From assembly GCF_000024165.1 (NCBI RefSeq), contig NC_013194.1, forward strand, positions 4,154,001 through 4,218,000: DNA of 64,000 bases, in the 5' to 3' direction. Positions 44,238 to 52,082 of the stretch are shown in pieces. The first letter of the stretch is position 1. Every line of letters begins with the position of its first letter. The notes below the pieces were generated by a model, which saw only the letters and a program-made list of their open reading frames with translations, did not search any database and had not been told where the DNA came from. This DNA comes from Accumulibacter phosphatis. Lineage in GTDB: Bacteria; Pseudomonadota; Gammaproteobacteria; Burkholderiales; Rhodocyclaceae. A program made the position numbers and the translations under genes.

Positions 44238-46241
44238 TCACTCCTCGAGATTGAGCGTGCCGTCGCCGTCGCGGCGCAGGCGGACGAGAATGAATTCGAG
44301 CGGCTCGGCCGGCGCGACGCCGATGTCGACGAGCAGTTCGCCTCGATCGAGGCGTGGCGTATCCGTATGCACACGCACGAAGAAGGATTCCGACTCGCTG
44401 CGCCCGACGAAGGCGCCGGCGCGAAACAGGCCGCGCAGCAGGCTTTCGATGGCGTGCTGCAGGTCACGCCAGAGCGCCGGACCGTTCGGCTCGAAAACCG
44501 CCCACTGCATCTCGGCCAGCAGCGTTCGCCGCAGCATCAGGATCAGCCTACGCACCGACAGCTGACGCCAGTCACGCTCGCGCGACAGCGTGCGCGCGGC
44601 AACCAGGGCGATGCCGTCAGGCCCGCGCACGAAGCAGTTGATTCCCTGCGGATGCAGCGCGTCGGCACGCCCCTCGGGCTGCGCCTCGGCGACATGGATG
44701 ATCTGGCGGGCGATCTCGTTGGCCGGGCCGAACTGGATGCCACGTTCGAACTCGCGCCGGGCGATGATGCCGGCGGCAACCGCCGACGGCGGCAACTGAT
44801 CGCGGCGGGCCTGCGCCGGATCGGCCGCATCGGCAGTCCGGCGGGCGGGCACCAGCCAGGGGTGGTAAGCCGCCGCCCAGCCGCTGTCGAACTGCGCCCG
44901 CCACTGTTCGATGCGCGCCTGCGACAGGCCGGGGGGCACGTCGAACAGCGCGATCAGCGCCTGCGTGCTTTCGCAGAACTCGAGCACGCGCTGCTGCAGG
45001 CCGATGATCGCCGCCAACCCGGCCTGCGTGCGCGGGTCCACGATCAGCCCCGACAACGCGCTCGGCGGCACCCGGCTGGCGCTGCTGGTCGTCGTGACGT
45101 CCATGCAGGCGGCGAACTCGGCACCGGCGCTGCTCGTCACCCGCTCTTCGACGATCTCCGGGCCGGCCCATTGCGCCGGCACGTAGAGATCGGGGACGAC
45201 GAGTTGGGTGACCGAGTCGGCGTGCGCCAGCGCGGCGATGCCGGCGCCGGCATGCTCGTCGGCGACCGACCAGAGGCTGTCGAAGAAGTCGTCGGCGACG
45301 ATCGTCGGCCAGTCGTCGCGCCCGCCGGCAAAGGCAGCGCTGACGCCGCGCAGCGACTCGACGCGCGCGTCGAGCGGCATGACTCGCGTCGCCGCCCAGT
45401 CCGGGTGCGGCCAGACGAGTGTCGAACGATCGCAGAGCACGCTCGCCAGGCTCTCCGGATGGTCAGGCGACAGCGCCAGATTCTCGAACAGCTCGTGACG
45501 GCCCGCGCCATCGCCGATCGACACGTTGACGCCGACCAGCTCGGCACGTACCGCCGGCGCCGCGGGCGCCACGTCGAGCGTCAGCAACCAGCGCTCGCGG
45601 GCCCGCTCGCGGTCGCGGACGCGCTGCATTCCCGTGCAGAAAGCCAGCGTCGCCGCGCCGGCCGCATTGGTCAGGCGCAGACAGCTGCCCACCGCCAACG
45701 GGCTGCGCGGGTCGACCAGCAAGCGGTCGAGCGCGTCGAGCGTGAAGGCCAGCGCCGTCGTCGAGAAACCGACGGCGACGCTGAGCTGGTTGCCCCACGC
45801 GCCTTCGTTGCGGGCGACGAAATCGAGACCGGCCGTGAAAGTGCCGCTCAGTCTGCCGACCGCGCAGGCATCGGCAAGTACGCCGGCACGCGCATGCACG
45901 ATGCGGACGATCCACGCCAGCCGACCGCCCTGCTCGAAATAGCTGGCGACGGCGTGCGGCAACAGTCCCGGCCCTTCGAAACCACCAAAGTGATGCACGT
46001 ACTCGTCGAAACTGCGTACCGGCACCGCCTGACTGCGCCGCAGCGGCCGCGCGACGTCGCTGACCATGCGGTAGCCCGGCGGCCAGGTCTCGTCGACCAC
46101 CGGAACGCGCGCCGGGCCACGCGGCGCGACGCCGACGAAGGCGCAGACATCCATGCGCTGCGGATTCAGCGCCGTTACGCGCACGTCGGGTAGCGCGAAG
46201 ACGCCGGGAGCGCCGAGCGGTGAGCGGACCGGGGTCAGCAT
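44238..46241 (-). CDS. Second, divergent tail sheath protein
   Basis: A 667-residue sheath-family protein. N-terminal APGVFALPDVRV and RMDVCAFVGVAPRGPARVP give the sheath start, and the C-terminal 150 residues match the conserved sheath core (VFEPNGPALWRDLQHAIES, LLRGLFRAGAFVGRSESESF, and an acidic end like that of the main sheath). The middle is divergent. eCIS particles of the Afp/PVC type encode up to three sheath proteins (Afp2-4), with minor ones next to the baseplate. This is the probable minor sheath. Confidence 0.9.
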   Translation of the reverse strand: MLTPVRSPLGAPGVFALPDVRVTALNPQRMDVCAFVGVAPRGPARVPVVDETWPPGYRMVSDVARPLRRSQAVPVRSFDEYVHHFGGFEGPGLLPHAVASYFEQGGRLAWIVRIVHARAGVLADACAVGRLSGTFTAGLDFVARNEGAWGNQLSVAVGFSTTALAFTLDALDRLLVDPRSPLAVGSCLRLTNAAGAATLAFCTGMQRVRDRERARERWLLTLDVAPAAPAVRAELVGVNVSIGDGAGRHELFENLALSPDHPESLASVLCDRSTLVWPHPDWAATRVMPLDARVESLRGVSAAFAGGRDDWPTIVADDFFDSLWSVADEHAGAGIAALAHADSVTQLVVPDLYVPAQWAGPEIVEERVTSSAGAEFAACMDVTTTSSASRVPPSALSGLIVDPRTQAGLAAIIGLQQRVLEFCESTQALIALFDVPPGLSQARIEQWRAQFDSGWAAAYHPWLVPARRTADAADPAQARRDQLPPSAVAAGIIARREFERGIQFGPANEIARQIIHVAEAQPEGRADALHPQGINCFVRGPDGIALVAARTLSRERDWRQLSVRRLILMLRRTLLAEMQWAVFEPNGPALWRDLQHAIESLLRGLFRAGAFVGRSESESFFVRVHTDTPRLDRGELLVDIGVAPAEPLEFILVRLRRDGDGTLNLEE

Positions 46242-46289
46242 GGCGTGTCGATCGCAGGTCGGTGAGGGTTAGCGCCTCGCGCCTCAGCC

Positions 46290-46739
46290 CTAGACGTACT
46301 CGACGCCTTCGTGGACCAGGTGCAGTTCTTCCATCGCCACCTCGCCGCCGCCTTTCGCCGCCAGGGTCGGGCCGACCCACTTCTTCGGCTGCGCGTTGGT
46401 CAGCTTGAACGCGGCGACCGGATTGCGCGCCTCGTCGAGGACGGTGATCGTCACTGTGCGGCGACCATCACCGCCTTCACGGACGTCCTTGACCCACTGG
46501 AAGAGGTCGGTCGAGCCGATCAGGCCGCGCTTGAGCGTCACGTCCTCCTGCTTGAAGGTATTGGCGATCTTGCGCACCGTGTTGACCATGTCGTTACCGT
46601 TGCGGTATTCGGAGTAGTTGATCTCGGTGCCGAGGCCGGAGGCGTCGGAAAACCCTGCAATGACGCTGGTCTCACTGCCATTGCCGAGCGAGACCAGGAA
46701 ATTGAAGGCGCCGTAGGGATTGTTGCGTTGGGTTGCCAT
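46290..46739 (-). CDS. Main tail tube protein (Afp1/Pvc1-like)
   Basis: A 149-residue protein, the usual length for eCIS inner tube. It starts NNPYGAFNFLVSLGNG, continues GFSDASGLGTEINYSEYRNG and TLKRGLIGSTDLFQWVKDVR, and ends AMEELHLVHEGVEYV. All are hallmarks of Afp1/Pvc1/Hcp-like tube subunits that stack as hexameric rings and carry cargo inside the lumen. It follows the main sheath after 16 bases, which suggests matched high-level expression. Confidence 0.95.
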   Translation of the reverse strand: MATQRNNPYGAFNFLVSLGNGSETSVIAGFSDASGLGTEINYSEYRNGNDMVNTVRKIANTFKQEDVTLKRGLIGSTDLFQWVKDVREGGDGRRTVTITVLDEARNPVAAFKLTNAQPKKWVGPTLAAKGGGEVAMEELHLVHEGVEYV

Positions 46740-46755
46740 CTGGGTTTCTCCTCAA

Positions 46756-48618
46756 TCAGCTCTTGCTGTCGGCAGTCCATTGCCCGACACGGAAGATCAC
46801 GAACTCGGCCGGGCGGCTCGGCGCGATGCCGACCAGACAGATCAGGCGGCCGTTATCGAGGTCGTTCTGGGTCATCGTCGTGCGATCGCAACGAACGAAG
46901 TAGGCTTCCTCGGGCTTGGCGCCGATCAATGCGCCGTCGCGCCACAGGACATAGAGGAAGTCCTCGACCATGCTGCGGATGTTGGTCCACAGCCGTTCGT
47001 TGTTGGGCTCGAAGACCGCCCACTGCGTGGCCTTGTCGATCGAGTGCTCGACGTAGATGAACAGGCGACGGACATTGACGTATTTCCATTCGGGGTCGGA
47101 ACTCATCGTCCGCGCACCCCAGACGCGGTTGCCACGGCCGTCGAAGAAACGCAGGCAGTTCACGCCCTCCGGGTTGAGGACGTCCTGGCGCGCCTTGTTG
47201 ATGTTGATCTCGAACTTCGTCAGGCCGCGCACGACCTCGTTGGCAGGCGCCTTGTGCACGCCGCGTTCGATATCGTTACGCGCGTAGATGCCGCAGACGA
47301 AGCCCGACGGCGGTAGCGTCAGCTTGCGCGGCGGCGTGCCGGGGACCGTCGGGAACAGGGGATCGAGGATCTCGATCCACGGGTGATAGAGCGCCGCGTA
47401 CTTGCTGTCGAACTTGCCGCGGAACTCGCGAATCTCGGAGATCGAACTGTTGGCCTTGGCGTCGACGACGGCGATCCGGTAGCGATACTTCTCGGCGTGC
47501 GCGATCAGGTGGTCGGCCGCCGCCTGGATCGAGTCGTCGTCGAGCAGCGCGCCGGCGTCGGGCAGCGCGACAATGGCGATGTCGTCGAGTTCGCCGAGAG
47601 CTTCGAGGCCAGTGGCGCGCTCGGCGACGACGTCGGGGTTGGCTTCCTTGCCGCACAGGTCGTCAGGGCTTGGCAGCGTACCGTCACCGCCGCCGGTCAG
47701 CCGCTTGTCGGCCGCCTGCAGACCGACCATCAGCGCCGCCGGCGCGAAGGCGTTGGCCCCGGGCAGCCAGTCGAGGTAGACGATCGCGTTCTCGTCTTCC
47801 GGGTCGTCGAGCTCGAGTACCTTGGCGATGTCGCGACGCTGGTCGCGGTGCGCACCGAGCTGGTCATAGGCGTCGATACGACCCTCAGGACCGTAGACGA
47901 TGACGCGCAGTTCGACGAGCGCGATCTGCGAGCCGGCGGCGACCGGCACGGCCAGCCCGGTGCTGTCGATGAAGGTCTGGCGGCCGTCGCTGTCGACACT
48001 GATGACGCGCAGGTTGCCGGCAACCAGCGGCGCGTTGCCGCTCGGTGCAACGACCGGCAAGGGCGCGCTGACTTCGACGACAGCGCCGGCGCGAACACTT
48101 TTCACCTGCACGCCCCAGGTATGCCTGGCAAGAATGTCGCCGACGACCATCGGGTATTCGAAAGCCAGATTCTTGCTGCGCTGCACCTGCGTGTCGACCA
48201 GCGCATTGCCGTCCTGGCCAGGCCAGCGCGCCCGCCAGGCCGCCGCTCCGAGCGTCGTCGGGACGGTCAGGTGGGCAATGTAGTTGGCGACCGGCTGACC
48301 TGCCGCCGGCGCGAAGACACGCGAAACATACAGACGGCGACCGCCGTTGTTGAAAAATGCGCGCGCTGCGTGCGCCAGGTAGGCAGTGCGCTCGCCAGTC
48401 ACCAGGTCGAGCGGCGCCAGACTGCCATAGACACGCTCGAATTCGGTGTAGGAGGTGATCAGGCGCGGCTTGGTCGTCGTCGCCCCGGCCGAGTACTGCA
48501 CCGGCCCGAAGCGGGTCACGCCGGCAAAACCGGTGGTACTGGTCGGCACGCCTTCGATCGACTTGGAGCGGAAGCTGACCTCCTCGACATAGACGCCAGG
48601 TGCTAGATACTCGGGCAT
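46756..48618 (-). CDS. Main contractile tail sheath protein (Afp2-4-like)
   Basis: A 620-residue protein of the tail sheath family. The N-terminus MPEYLAPGVYVEEVSFRSKS with TSTTGFAGVTRFGP is diagnostic. The C-terminal conserved domain shows WGARTMSSDPEWKYVNVRRL, IYVEHSIDKATQWAVFEPNN and the final ICLVGIAPSRPAEFVIF. The central insertion forms the variable outer domain. Contraction of this sheath drives the inner tube. A strong ribosome binding site (GAGGGG) precedes the ATG. A terminator-like hairpin stands 37 bases before it. Confidence 0.96.
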   Translation of the reverse strand: MPEYLAPGVYVEEVSFRSKSIEGVPTSTTGFAGVTRFGPVQYSAGATTTKPRLITSYTEFERVYGSLAPLDLVTGERTAYLAHAARAFFNNGGRRLYVSRVFAPAAGQPVANYIAHLTVPTTLGAAAWRARWPGQDGNALVDTQVQRSKNLAFEYPMVVGDILARHTWGVQVKSVRAGAVVEVSAPLPVVAPSGNAPLVAGNLRVISVDSDGRQTFIDSTGLAVPVAAGSQIALVELRVIVYGPEGRIDAYDQLGAHRDQRRDIAKVLELDDPEDENAIVYLDWLPGANAFAPAALMVGLQAADKRLTGGGDGTLPSPDDLCGKEANPDVVAERATGLEALGELDDIAIVALPDAGALLDDDSIQAAADHLIAHAEKYRYRIAVVDAKANSSISEIREFRGKFDSKYAALYHPWIEILDPLFPTVPGTPPRKLTLPPSGFVCGIYARNDIERGVHKAPANEVVRGLTKFEININKARQDVLNPEGVNCLRFFDGRGNRVWGARTMSSDPEWKYVNVRRLFIYVEHSIDKATQWAVFEPNNERLWTNIRSMVEDFLYVLWRDGALIGAKPEEAYFVRCDRTTMTQNDLDNGRLICLVGIAPSRPAEFVIFRVGQWTADSKS

Positions 48619-48654
48619 GGTGTTCCCCTCTGTTCTACGGTGTGGTCACGAGAC

Positions 48655-48684
48655 AAAAAGGCGCCGCGGATCGACCGCAACGCC
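48655..48684 (-). terminator. Terminator-like hairpin inside the eCIS operon, before the sheath gene
   Basis: Read on the minus strand, a 10-bp stem (48684-48675 with 48669-48660, two G-U pairs) with a 5-base loop is followed directly by TTTTT (48659-48655). It begins 25 bases after the stop of the upstream eCIS gene and ends 37 bases before the sheath ATG. It has all the features of an intrinsic terminator, or it may be an mRNA-processing or stability element. Confidence 0.7.
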
Positions 48685-48708
48685 TGCTTTAGCCGACGAT
48701 TCTGCCGA

Positions 48709-49644
48709 CTAGGCGAAGAGCAGGTCGGCATCGCTTACTCCTGACAGGACGCCCGGCGGCAGCGTAATGTCGACGAAATCGGGCTGCATGATGTAGCCCG
48801 CCGGAATCGCCCTGCCGCTGAGAACCTCGTTCAGCGGATCGCTGCCGGCGACCTCGAGTGGCAGGCTGGCCAGCGGATCCGCCGCATCCAGGGTGACTGC
48901 GGGCGCCAGGAAGACCCACAGGCGCAGTGCCATGGTCGCCGGCAGGATGACGCCGCCGGGAACGGCCTGCGTCCCGAGGACGACCAGGAATTCGCCGCGA
49001 TCGTCGCCATGCGCCCAGGCAAGTGGTGTTTCGCTGGCGAAGTCGGCCACCCCGGCGCCCGGGCGGGTGACCACGACGCGCGCCCAGGCGGCAGGCAAGG
49101 CGCTCGCCAGCGAAGCGCCGCGCCGGATGCAGCCGCGAATCGCCGACGCGTTGGCGGCCAAGGGGTAGGTAGCGCCGGGCCACAGCCAGGCGGTGCGGAT
49201 GTTGGCCAGCGAGGACGGCGGCACGCCGCCGCTCTGCACCGGCGTCAGCGACAGCCGGCGCGGCACGTACTGGCGTGGGTCGTTGTCGGTCCGGTAGTCG
49301 GCATGGCGTGGGTCACGGCGGGCAAAGGCCCGCACGACGAAATTGGTCGGGTCATCAGCGACGTCTACCGGCGGCGTCGCCACCTTGTCGGCCGCGGCGA
49401 GGCGCAGCACTTTCGCCAAGCGGCCGGCGTGCCGCACGGCCTGGCGCGCCTGCGCGTGGCGCTCGAAGCGCAACAACGCAGGACGCGTACCGATGGCTTC
49501 GAGGTCGTTGACCCAGTCACCGGCCACCGGCGCCCCGGTCAGTGCGTCCAGCCACTGGATACCGAGCGCCAAACGATGGCTGACGCGGCTGACCTCGGCC
49601 GTATCCTCGATGCCCAGCGGCCGGGCGGTCGCGACGGTGTTCAC
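48709..49644 (-). CDS. Conserved eCIS-locus protein of unknown role (AHGDDRGEF motif)
   Basis: A 311-residue soluble protein, second gene of the operon. It contains PRRLSLTPVQSGG, WLWPGATYPL and AHGDDRGEFLVVL, a string of segments that I recall from uncharacterised proteins of eCIS loci in several phyla. The central part resembles a carboxypeptidase-regulatory-like beta sandwich with a sheath- or cap-associated role that is not established. GTG 49644 overlaps the stop of the DUF4255 gene (GTGA). There is no signal peptide or membrane segment. A terminator-like hairpin follows its stop. Confidence 0.7.
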   Translation of the reverse strand: MNTVATARPLGIEDTAEVSRVSHRLALGIQWLDALTGAPVAGDWVNDLEAIGTRPALLRFERHAQARQAVRHAGRLAKVLRLAAADKVATPPVDVADDPTNFVVRAFARRDPRHADYRTDNDPRQYVPRRLSLTPVQSGGVPPSSLANIRTAWLWPGATYPLAANASAIRGCIRRGASLASALPAAWARVVVTRPGAGVADFASETPLAWAHGDDRGEFLVVLGTQAVPGGVILPATMALRLWVFLAPAVTLDAADPLASLPLEVAGSDPLNEVLSGRAIPAGYIMQPDFVDITLPPGVLSGVSDADLLFA

Positions 49645-50264
49645 GTGCTGACCCGCAGGCGGATATCGGCGTCAGTGACCGGCGGCGTGATCAACGCTTC
49701 GGCGGTATCGATGCGTACCACGCGCGCCAGATACGGCACCGACAAGCGGTAATCGCTCGGCAGCGAGTCGAAGGTGCGCATCAGGGCTTCGGTCGAGATC
49801 TCCTCAAGCAGGAGCTGCACGGCGTCGGTCGGCGCCGCCTGCGGTTCACCGGCATATTCGACGGTCGCCGGCAGGCTCGGGGCATAGAGCAGCGGCCCCG
49901 AGAGGACCGGCGCCCTTTCCAGCACCTGCATCGTCCGCCCGAGGATCATGTGCTGGTACTCGGCGTTCTCGGCCCAGGGTGTCAGCAGATAATGCAGGTC
50001 GAGCGCCAGATGACCGCGGCCATCGGCGTTGCCGACCGCCGACCAGGCTGCGCGCATGGTGTTGTTGAAGTCCACCCGGTAGAGCAGGATCGACAGCGCG
50101 TTGTCACCAATCTTGTCCTTCGACTGGCTGTCGCTGAGGTCCTCGGTGCGAATCAGCACGGCCTTGGTCTTCTTGCCGGGGACCGGCTCACGTTCGAGAA
50201 AGGCGCGCGCGAGCACCCGCTCGATGCTTTTCCCGACCGCGGCGATGCCTGTGAAGCCTGCCAT
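49641..50264 (-). CDS. DUF4255 tail terminator (Afp16/Pvc16-like)
   Basis: A 207-residue protein of the DUF4255 family, whose Afp16/Pvc16 members cap the sheath-tube end and fix particle length. Segments are AVGKSIERVLARAFLEREP, ALSILLYRVDFNNTMR, LALDLHYLLTPWAENAEYQHMILGRTMQVL and the final beta domain with YLARVVRID. ATG 50264 is chosen because it lies 38 bases below the sigma-54 promoter; in-frame codons up to 50336 lie upstream of that promoter. First gene of the eCIS operon. Confidence 0.92.
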   Translation of the reverse strand: MAGFTGIAAVGKSIERVLARAFLEREPVPGKKTKAVLIRTEDLSDSQSKDKIGDNALSILLYRVDFNNTMRAAWSAVGNADGRGHLALDLHYLLTPWAENAEYQHMILGRTMQVLERAPVLSGPLLYAPSLPATVEYAGEPQAAPTDAVQLLLEEISTEALMRTFDSLPSDYRLSVPYLARVVRIDTAEALITPPVTDADIRLRVST

Positions 50265-50301
50265 GCGTTTTCCATTCCCGTGGCTATTGCCGGTCATCTG
50301 C

Positions 50302-50317
50302 AGCAAGCTGCGTGCCA
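50302..50317 (-). promoter_or_regulatory. Consensus sigma-54 (-24/-12) promoter of the eCIS operon
   Basis: On the minus strand TGGCACGCAGCTTGCT matches the sigma-54 consensus TGGCACR-N4-TTGCW at every fixed position. The -12 element ends 38 bases before the DUF4255 ATG, so transcription would start near 50290. A PspF-like sigma-54 activator is encoded at 52083-53078. Confidence 0.85.
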
Positions 50318-50385
50318 GCGCTGGGCAGCGCTTCAACTGCCTGTATCGCTGCGCCTTTCCGCGCCTCGCTGGTGGTAGCCGCGCC

Positions 50386-50526
50386 GACCCGGGTCAAGGA
50401 CGACCCGGGGTTTGCCGATGGCGCTCGCGGCCTGATGGCCGCCGGCTCGCCACCGCCGCCCGTGGATCATGCGGCTGGCGGCCTGCCAGGACAGGCGCGC
50501 AAGGCCGGGTCCGTGACGACCCGGGT
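50386..50526. repeat. Three ACCCGGG-centred repeats upstream of the sigma-54 promoter
   Basis: GACCCGGGTC (50386-50395, a perfect palindrome), GACGACCCGGGG (50399-50410) and GACGACCCGGGT (50515-50526). The first two lie about 70-90 bases upstream of the -24 element and the third about 200, within the usual range for sigma-54 enhancer-type sites. Binding-site function is inferred. Confidence 0.5.
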
Positions 50527-50592
50527 GGGTTGAGCTTGACCCACTGCGACGGCGAATTGCAGCACCAGTCGGCGCTTACCGCCGCGGCCGGG

Positions 50593-50853
50593 CTACCCCG
50601 GCCCGGGAAACCGCCGGGAATCGTCACCGGTGCCGGAATAGACGACGTGCCGGTCGGCATTCTCGCGCCGACGCACCAGCCCCTGCGCGTGCAAACGGGC
50701 GAGAGCCGCCTCGACGCGTTGACTGTCGACGCACCAGGATGGCGGGAGCCACCACTCGCAGATACCGTCCACGGTGTCGGCAGCATCCGGGTGGTGGTGC
50801 AGATAGCGCAGGATGGCGTCTACCACCTCGCTGAGGCGCGGCTGCGGATCCAT
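50593..50853 (-). CDS. Small winged-helix-like protein
   Basis: An 86-residue protein beginning MDPQPRLSEVVDAILRYLHH. The pattern of three helices followed by a short wing (RVEAALARLHAQGLVRRREN, then RHVVYSG) is that of a small winged-helix DNA-binding protein. A strong ribosome binding site (GGGGAGAGGAG) precedes the ATG. A near-consensus sigma-54 site lies 35 bases upstream. It lies directly before the eCIS control region on the same strand, so it might modulate eCIS transcription, but no direct evidence shows this. Confidence 0.65.
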   Translation of the reverse strand: MDPQPRLSEVVDAILRYLHHHPDAADTVDGICEWWLPPSWCVDSQRVEAALARLHAQGLVRRRENADRHVVYSGTGDDSRRFPGPG

Positions 50854-50887
50854 TGTCTCCTCTCCCCTGAAGCGACAGGAATCCGCA

Positions 50888-50903
50888 AGCAATCATCGTG
50901 CTA
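50888..50903 (-). promoter_or_regulatory. Sigma-54-like promoter upstream of the winged-helix gene
   Basis: On the minus strand TAGCACGATGATTGCT matches the -24/-12 consensus except for one base (A for the first G of the -24 GG). The -12 element ends 35 bases before the ATG. The mismatch is at a position usually conserved, so activity is less certain than for the eCIS promoter. Confidence 0.5.
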
Positions 50904-50965
50904 TGCCCACCTGCGGAGGCACGTGGGCGCTGGCCGGTCAGCTCACCCGCCCCCCCGCGGCGGCT

Positions 50966-51334
50966 TCAGCGCCGCGATACCGACAGCAGGAAGGCCACCA
51001 GGTCGCCCCGGTCGCTGGCATCGGCAACCGAATAGCCCATGCGCTGGCCGGGAACCAGTGCTTCCGGATCCTTCAGCCAGGCATCGAGCAGGGCCGCGTC
51101 CCAGGTAAAGGCGGCAGCGGCCAGCGCCGGTGAGTAGTCGTATCCGGGAGCCGATCCGGCACGGCGACCGACGACGCCCCGGTGCAGCGGCCCGACGCGA
51201 TGGGCATCGAGGCTATGGCAGGCACCGCAGCGCGCCTCGTAGAGACCGGCACCGCGCCCGGGGTCGGCGGCCGCGGCGGCACCCGCCAGGGCCAACCCCA
51301 GAACCGCCGGCAGCAGTCGCTCGGCAACGATCAT
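50966..51334 (-). CDS. Class I cytochrome c
   Basis: A 122-residue protein with a Sec signal peptide (VAERLLPAVLGLALAGAAAA). The haem site CGACH follows at about residues 40-44, with VGPLHRGVVGRRAG next. A Met in VPGQRM is the likely sixth haem ligand, as in short soluble class I cytochromes c. The gene starts one base after the stop of the ferritin-like gene, so both are transcribed and translated together. It probably works as a periplasmic electron carrier. Confidence 0.9.
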   Translation of the reverse strand: MIVAERLLPAVLGLALAGAAAAADPGRGAGLYEARCGACHSLDAHRVGPLHRGVVGRRAGSAPGYDYSPALAAAAFTWDAALLDAWLKDPEALVPGQRMGYSVADASDRGDLVAFLLSVSRR

Positions 51335-51335
51335 T

Positions 51336-51926
51336 TCACGCGCCAAAACTGAGGGCGGCCATCGGCACCGGCTTGCCGAGCGCATTCGCCAGCAGCGACC
51401 AGTGCATCGTCTCGTCGGCGGCCAGGCGGGCGGCGACCTTGGCCAGATCCTTCTCGGAGAAAGCCGGTATGACGCCGATATAGGCATTGGCGGCACCCAG
51501 TTCCAGGCGTGCGGCAAGGTTCAGAATGTCCGTTTGCGACTTCAGCCCGCCGGCTCCCAGACTCGCCGCGTAGTCGCTGTTCGACTTGGCCATCACCGGC
51601 TTGCCGCCGAGTTTCTCGATGGTCGCCACCAGTGCGTCGCGGTGCTGCTTGTGATGGCTCTGGAAGAGGACGGCGGTGTCGAGCACGGGCTTCTGCAGCA
51701 ACCCGCTCTCGGCGCCGACCTGGTAGGCGGCGATCGCCTCGTGCTCGAGGCCGAGCGCGACGTTGAGGATGTTGACGTCGCCGGACGGGTTGCCGGTGGC
51801 GGCGACGGCGAGGCGCGAGTTGCCGGCGAGCAGCGCGACGGCGGCACCCGACAGGGCGATGCTGGTGCTTCTGCCGAGAAAGTTGCGGCGCGCGCTGTAC
51901 TGGGCGGGAGTGGTCTTGATCAACAT
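51336..51926 (-). CDS. Tat-exported ferritin-like protein
   Basis: A 196-residue protein with a twin-arginine signal (SARRNFLGRSTSIALSGAAV). The mature part is a four-helix ferritin-like bundle with metal-ligand candidates in LGLEHEAIAAYQ, FQSHHKQHRDAL, LELGAANAYIG and ADETMHWSLL, as in DUF4439-type or ferritin-like stress proteins. Export by Tat fits folding with a metal in the cytoplasm. Paired with a cytochrome c gene, so an oxidation or electron-transfer role in the periplasm is plausible. Confidence 0.82.
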   Translation of the reverse strand: MLIKTTPAQYSARRNFLGRSTSIALSGAAVALLAGNSRLAVAATGNPSGDVNILNVALGLEHEAIAAYQVGAESGLLQKPVLDTAVLFQSHHKQHRDALVATIEKLGGKPVMAKSNSDYAASLGAGGLKSQTDILNLAARLELGAANAYIGVIPAFSEKDLAKVAARLAADETMHWSLLANALGKPVPMAALSFGA

Positions 51927-52082
51927 GGAGCGTCCTTTCAGAGAGGGGGTATTTGCGGTGGCCTCGGGTGTCCTTGTTCGGAGCCCTTGATCGCAGATAC
52001 GCGCCGACTCTGCGCGCGGATGCAGGCGAGGTCGCGACGAGCCGCTTCCGGGAAGCGCTGGGGGAGCGCTACGCGTGCGTTT

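Larger units (their letters stand above)
50265..50592. other. Control region of the eCIS operon
   Basis: This 328-base gap holds the sigma-54 promoter and, between 50386 and 50526, three ACCCGGG-type repeats at distances suited to an activator. The remaining bases show no protein-like frame. Confidence 0.6.

Noticed and set aside
17257..50264. Type VI secretion system or R-type tailocin/prophage
   Set aside because: No TssJ/L/M membrane complex, ClpV, terminase, capsid or lysis genes; DUF4157, DUF4255, DUF5908 and the Afp15-type ATPase are eCIS markers.
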